Shown here: positions 61,540 through 64,000 of the stretch, piece by piece
Numbering within the stretch: position 1 is the stretch's first letter
Layout of the letters: each line of letters begins with the position of its first letter
Origin: CAMLIZ01 sp966212505
GTDB taxonomy: Bacteria; Pseudomonadota; Gammaproteobacteria; Burkholderiales; Burkholderiaceae_C
Length of the DNA: 64,000 nt
Reading direction: 5' to 3'
Assembly: GCA_966212505.1 (NCBI GenBank)
Contig: CBIHRS010000005.1
Location: forward strand, 1-64,000
The notes under the pieces: generated by a model
Database searches by the model: none
What the model was told of the DNA's origin: nothing
What the model saw: the letters and a program-made list of their open reading frames with translations, nothing else
Made by a program: the position numbers and the translations under genes

Positions 61540-62541
61540 TCAGAAGAACGGCACCCGGAACCGCCACGCCCCCGCCAGTCGCCAATACAGCGAGAGGAAC
61601 GGAATGGCCGCCGAGGTGAGCAGCATCTCGGCCACATGCCCGATGCTGAGCGTCGTGCCGCGCAGCCGCTGCACCGTGAGCCGCAGGATCAGCAAGGCGG
61701 CGGCGGCCAGCAGGATCAGCGCCAGCCGCGGTTGCCCGGCCAGCGCCAGCAGCGGCGCAGCGAGCGTGCACAGCACGATCGCGTAGTAGCTCGGCGGTGC
61801 GCGCAGCCGGCCCACCTTGTCGCGGTAGAGGTCGGGGTGCTTCTTGAACAGCAGCGCGTCGAACATCATGTTGGCCTGCTGACGCAGGCTGATGCCGAAG
61901 GGCGCCTCGCGCACCGGATGCTGCACCATCGCCATCGGCGCCTTGTCGATCGGGCCGAAGGCCTTGAGCAGCTTGAAGTGCAGGTCGGAGTCTTCGCGCC
62001 AGGCGCGCTGGAAGCGCTCGTCGAAGCCGCCCACCTGCTCGAGCGCGGCGCGCCGCACGAAGCAGTTGGCAGTGACGAACTCGGCCACCTCCAGGCCCTG
62101 GGTCATGCGGGCGTGGTCGGTCAGCGCCGGCGGCACCGGCACCTGCACGCGGCCGCGCACGGCCATCGGCACGCGGCCCGAGATCGGCGTCATCGCGCGC
62201 AGGCCCTGGCGCAGCCAGTCTTCGTGCGGCTGCGTGTCGTCGTCGGTGAAGGCGATCACCTCGCCCATCGCGGCGCGCCAGCCGCGGTTGCGCGCCGCAG
62301 CCGGGCCGCGGGTGCCGATCGGCCGCAGGTATCGCAGCCGCGGCCGGCCCTGCGTGGCGGCGGCCAGGTTCTCGACCAGCGCGCGGGTGTCTTCGGTCTG
62401 GCCATCGTCGACGACGATGATCTCGTACAGCAGCGGATCGAGTGTCTGCTTCAGCAGCGGCGCGAGGCAGCGCTGCAGCAGGTCGGGCCGGCGGTAGGTG
62501 GGAATCACCACCGAGATCTCGGGCGCGGGCAAGGTGTCCAT
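61540..62541 (-). CDS. GT2-family glycosyltransferase with C-terminal membrane helices
   Basis: 333 residues from ATG at 62541, sharing one base with the carbamoyltransferase stop (TGATG). GT-A fold: EISVVIPTYRRPDLLQRCL at the N-terminus, IIVVDDG near residue 42, and the metal-binding DDD (AFTDDDTQPH) near 95. The acceptor part has FDERFQRAWREDSDLHFKL. Two or three membrane helices fill residues 250-325. It transfers a sugar from a nucleotide donor; the product is likely a cell-surface glycan. Confidence 0.9.
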   Translation of the reverse strand: MDTLPAPEISVVIPTYRRPDLLQRCLAPLLKQTLDPLLYEIIVVDDGQTEDTRALVENLAAATQGRPRLRYLRPIGTRGPAAARNRGWRAAMGEVIAFTDDDTQPHEDWLRQGLRAMTPISGRVPMAVRGRVQVPVPPALTDHARMTQGLEVAEFVTANCFVRRAALEQVGGFDERFQRAWREDSDLHFKLLKAFGPIDKAPMAMVQHPVREAPFGISLRQQANMMFDALLFKKHPDLYRDKVGRLRAPPSYYAIVLCTLAAPLLALAGQPRLALILLAAAALLILRLTVQRLRGTTLSIGHVAEMLLTSAAIPFLSLYWRLAGAWRFRVPFF

Positions 62542-64000
62542 CAGCGTTTCTCCACGACGAAGGCGCCGATCACCAGCGCATCCAGCGGCGTGCTGTAGAA
62601 GGCGTTGATCGCGTCCTTGGGCGAGCACACCATCGGCTCGCCGCGCACGTTGAACGAGGTGTTCACCAGCACCGGCACGCCGGTCTTCGCGCCGAAGGCC
62701 TTCAGCAGGTCGTGGTAGCGCGGGTTGGTGTCGCGCCGCACCGTCTGCACGCGGGCCGTGCGGTCGGCATGGCATACCGCGGGGATCCTGTGCGCCTGCT
62801 CGGGCTTCACGTCGTAGATGAAGAGCATGAAGGGCGCCTGGCCGCCGTTGGCCTCGGCCGGCGTGAACCAGTCGGCCAGGTCTTCTTCGGGCACCACCGG
62901 CGCCACCGGGCGGAAGTCTTCGCGGTCCTTCAGCTCGTTGAGCCGGGCCTGCATCTGCGGGTTCAGCGGCGACGCGAGGATGGAGCGTGCGCCGAGTGCG
63001 CGCGGCCCGAACTCCATGCGGCCCTGGAACCAGCCGATGATCTTGTCCTGCAGCAGGATCTCGGCGGTGTCGGCGGCCACGTCGTTCAGCCGGCGGTAGG
63101 GCAGCTTGGCCCATTGGAGCAACTGCTCGATCTCGTCGTCGGTGTAGCCCGGGCCCCAGTAGGCATGGTCCATGGTCCACACCCGCGGCGCGAGCACGCC
63201 GGCGGTGCCCGAGCGGGCCTGGCCGTCGACCCACAGCGCGGCGCCCAGGGCCGTGCCGGCATCGCCGGCAGCAGGCTGCACCCACACCTCGTCGAAGATC
63301 TTCGCGTCGCGCAGCTTCGCGTTCATCACGCAGTTCAGCGCCACGCCACCGGCCATCGCGAGGTGTGGCTCGTTGGTGGCCTGGCGCAGCCAGGTGGCCA
63401 GCTTGAGCACCGTTTCCTCGAGCACGCGCTGCAGCGAGGCGGTGACGTCGAAATGGCGCTGCTCCAGCGCCGCGCCGCGTTCGCGCTCGGGGCCGAACAG
63501 CTCGGCGGGATCGAACGCGGCGATGCGGTACTGGCCGTCATCGCCCAGGCTGATGAGCGAGCGGAAGGTCTCCAGGTAGGTGGGCTGGCCCAGCGCGGCC
63601 AGGGCCATCACCTTGTATTCGTCGCTCGAATGCAGGAAGCCGAGGTGGCTGGTGATGCGCTCGTAGAGCATGCCCAGCGAATGCGGCATCACCACCTCGC
63701 CCAGCCGCTCATAGCGCCCGCCGCCTTCGCGGCCGCCCCGGCCGCCGCGGTAGACGCCGTAGGTGGTGGTGGCTTCCTCGCCGCGTCCGTCGAGCGTCAT
63801 CACCGCGCAGCGCTCGAACGGCGCGGCGAGGAAGGCGCTGGCCTGGTGCGCGAGGTGATGGTCGATGAAATGGAAGCGGTAGGGCCCGTCGTGCCGCACG
63901 CCGGCGAAACGCTTCTTCAGGTGGTGCGGCGCGCCGCTGGCGAGCTGGCGCGGCGCATTGACGATGTAGCTCGCGAACAGCGGATCCCACACGCTCTCCC
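62541..64000 (-). CDS. NodU/CmcH-type carbamoyltransferase, N-terminus outside the window
   Basis: At least 486 residues; the family usually has 550-600, so the N-terminus is beyond the right edge. The visible part has the FIDHHLAHQASAFLA metal/Kae1-like motif, MAGGVALNCVMNAKL, and the C-terminal domain with GPRALGARSIL and the VNTSFNVRGEPMV segment. It transfers a carbamoyl group from carbamoyl phosphate, often to a sugar hydroxyl, as in Nod factors or antibiotics. Coupled to GT2, GT9 and GT4 genes, so a carbamoylated surface glycan is the likely product. First visible gene of the cluster. Confidence 0.92.
   Translation of the reverse strand, partial: ESVWDPLFASYIVNAPRQLASGAPHHLKKRFAGVRHDGPYRFHFIDHHLAHQASAFLAAPFERCAVMTLDGRGEEATTTYGVYRGGRGGREGGGRYERLGEVVMPHSLGMLYERITSHLGFLHSSDEYKVMALAALGQPTYLETFRSLISLGDDGQYRIAAFDPAELFGPERERGAALEQRHFDVTASLQRVLEETVLKLATWLRQATNEPHLAMAGGVALNCVMNAKLRDAKIFDEVWVQPAAGDAGTALGAALWVDGQARSGTAGVLAPRVWTMDHAYWGPGYTDDEIEQLLQWAKLPYRRLNDVAADTAEILLQDKIIGWFQGRMEFGPRALGARSILASPLNPQMQARLNELKDREDFRPVAPVVPEEDLADWFTPAEANGGQAPFMLFIYDVKPEQAHRIPAVCHADRTARVQTVRRDTNPRYHDLLKAFGAKTGVPVLVNTSFNVRGEPMVCSPKDAINAFYSTPLDALVIGAFVVEKR

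Overview
The window is chromosomal DNA of a high-GC betaproteobacterium. The complex I gene order followed by a DUF2818 gene, the protein sequences and a GC-rich intergenic repeat between nuoK and nuoL all point to Burkholderiales, most likely the Rubrivivax/Leptothrix/Methylibium/Roseateles neighbourhood. This placement is an inference from recognisable families, not from a database search. I found no rRNA, tRNA, CRISPR array, transposase or integrase.

Layout. 1-13357: the respiratory complex I operon nuoC(partial)-DEFGHIJKLMN, tightly packed. 13354-14737: DUF2818, a Nudix ADP-sugar hydrolase and DUF1178, continuing the same direction. 14762-17821: a convergent FAD-linked oxidase plus DUF2069 pair and a divergent YihY/BrkB membrane protein. 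17838-20740: a threonine-catabolism module, with a divergent XRE-cupin regulator, a readable promoter/operator, kbl and an SDR-type threonine dehydrogenase. 20737-23379: metY with a coupled alpha/beta hydrolase, divergent from a CBS-domain protein across a perfect palindrome. 23575-25621: a secreted Cache-domain protein next to a chemoreceptor. 25652-27933: aroC and an overlapping MFS transporter. 28085-34333: an RND efflux pair and a large orphan lipoprotein, ended by a strong UUCG hairpin. 34365-35731: a phasin-like protein and a stand-alone response regulator.

35732-41338: a minus-strand sugar-uptake operon (binding protein, two permeases, ATPase, AGE-family sugar epimerase/isomerase) with a good sigma-70-type promoter and two hairpins after the binding-protein gene. 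These genes probably import a hexose or mannose-type sugar and isomerise it.

41580-56171: the most unusual region. A type I secretion ABC exporter, its HlyD adaptor, a GT4 glycosyltransferase, an Fe(II)/2-oxoglutarate oxygenase, a 138-residue orphan protein and a 2905-residue RTX protein are chained by overlapping start/stop codons. From about 46.9 to 49.7 kb base composition falls to roughly 33-55% GC in sampled lines, against about 65% elsewhere. That segment covers the orphan gene and the N-terminal quarter of the RTX protein, as if a module had been swapped in. The RTX protein also carries seven tandem 90-residue repeats of exactly 270 bp each. I propose that the operon secretes an RTX effector or bacteriocin-like protein, possibly modified before export, with the small upstream gene as a candidate immunity or chaperone protein.

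56194-64000, minus strand: a CHASE-PAS-GGDEF-EAL cyclic-di-GMP enzyme, then a glycan gene cluster read right to left: carbamoyltransferase (cut by the window end), GT2, GT9 and GT4 glycosyltransferases.
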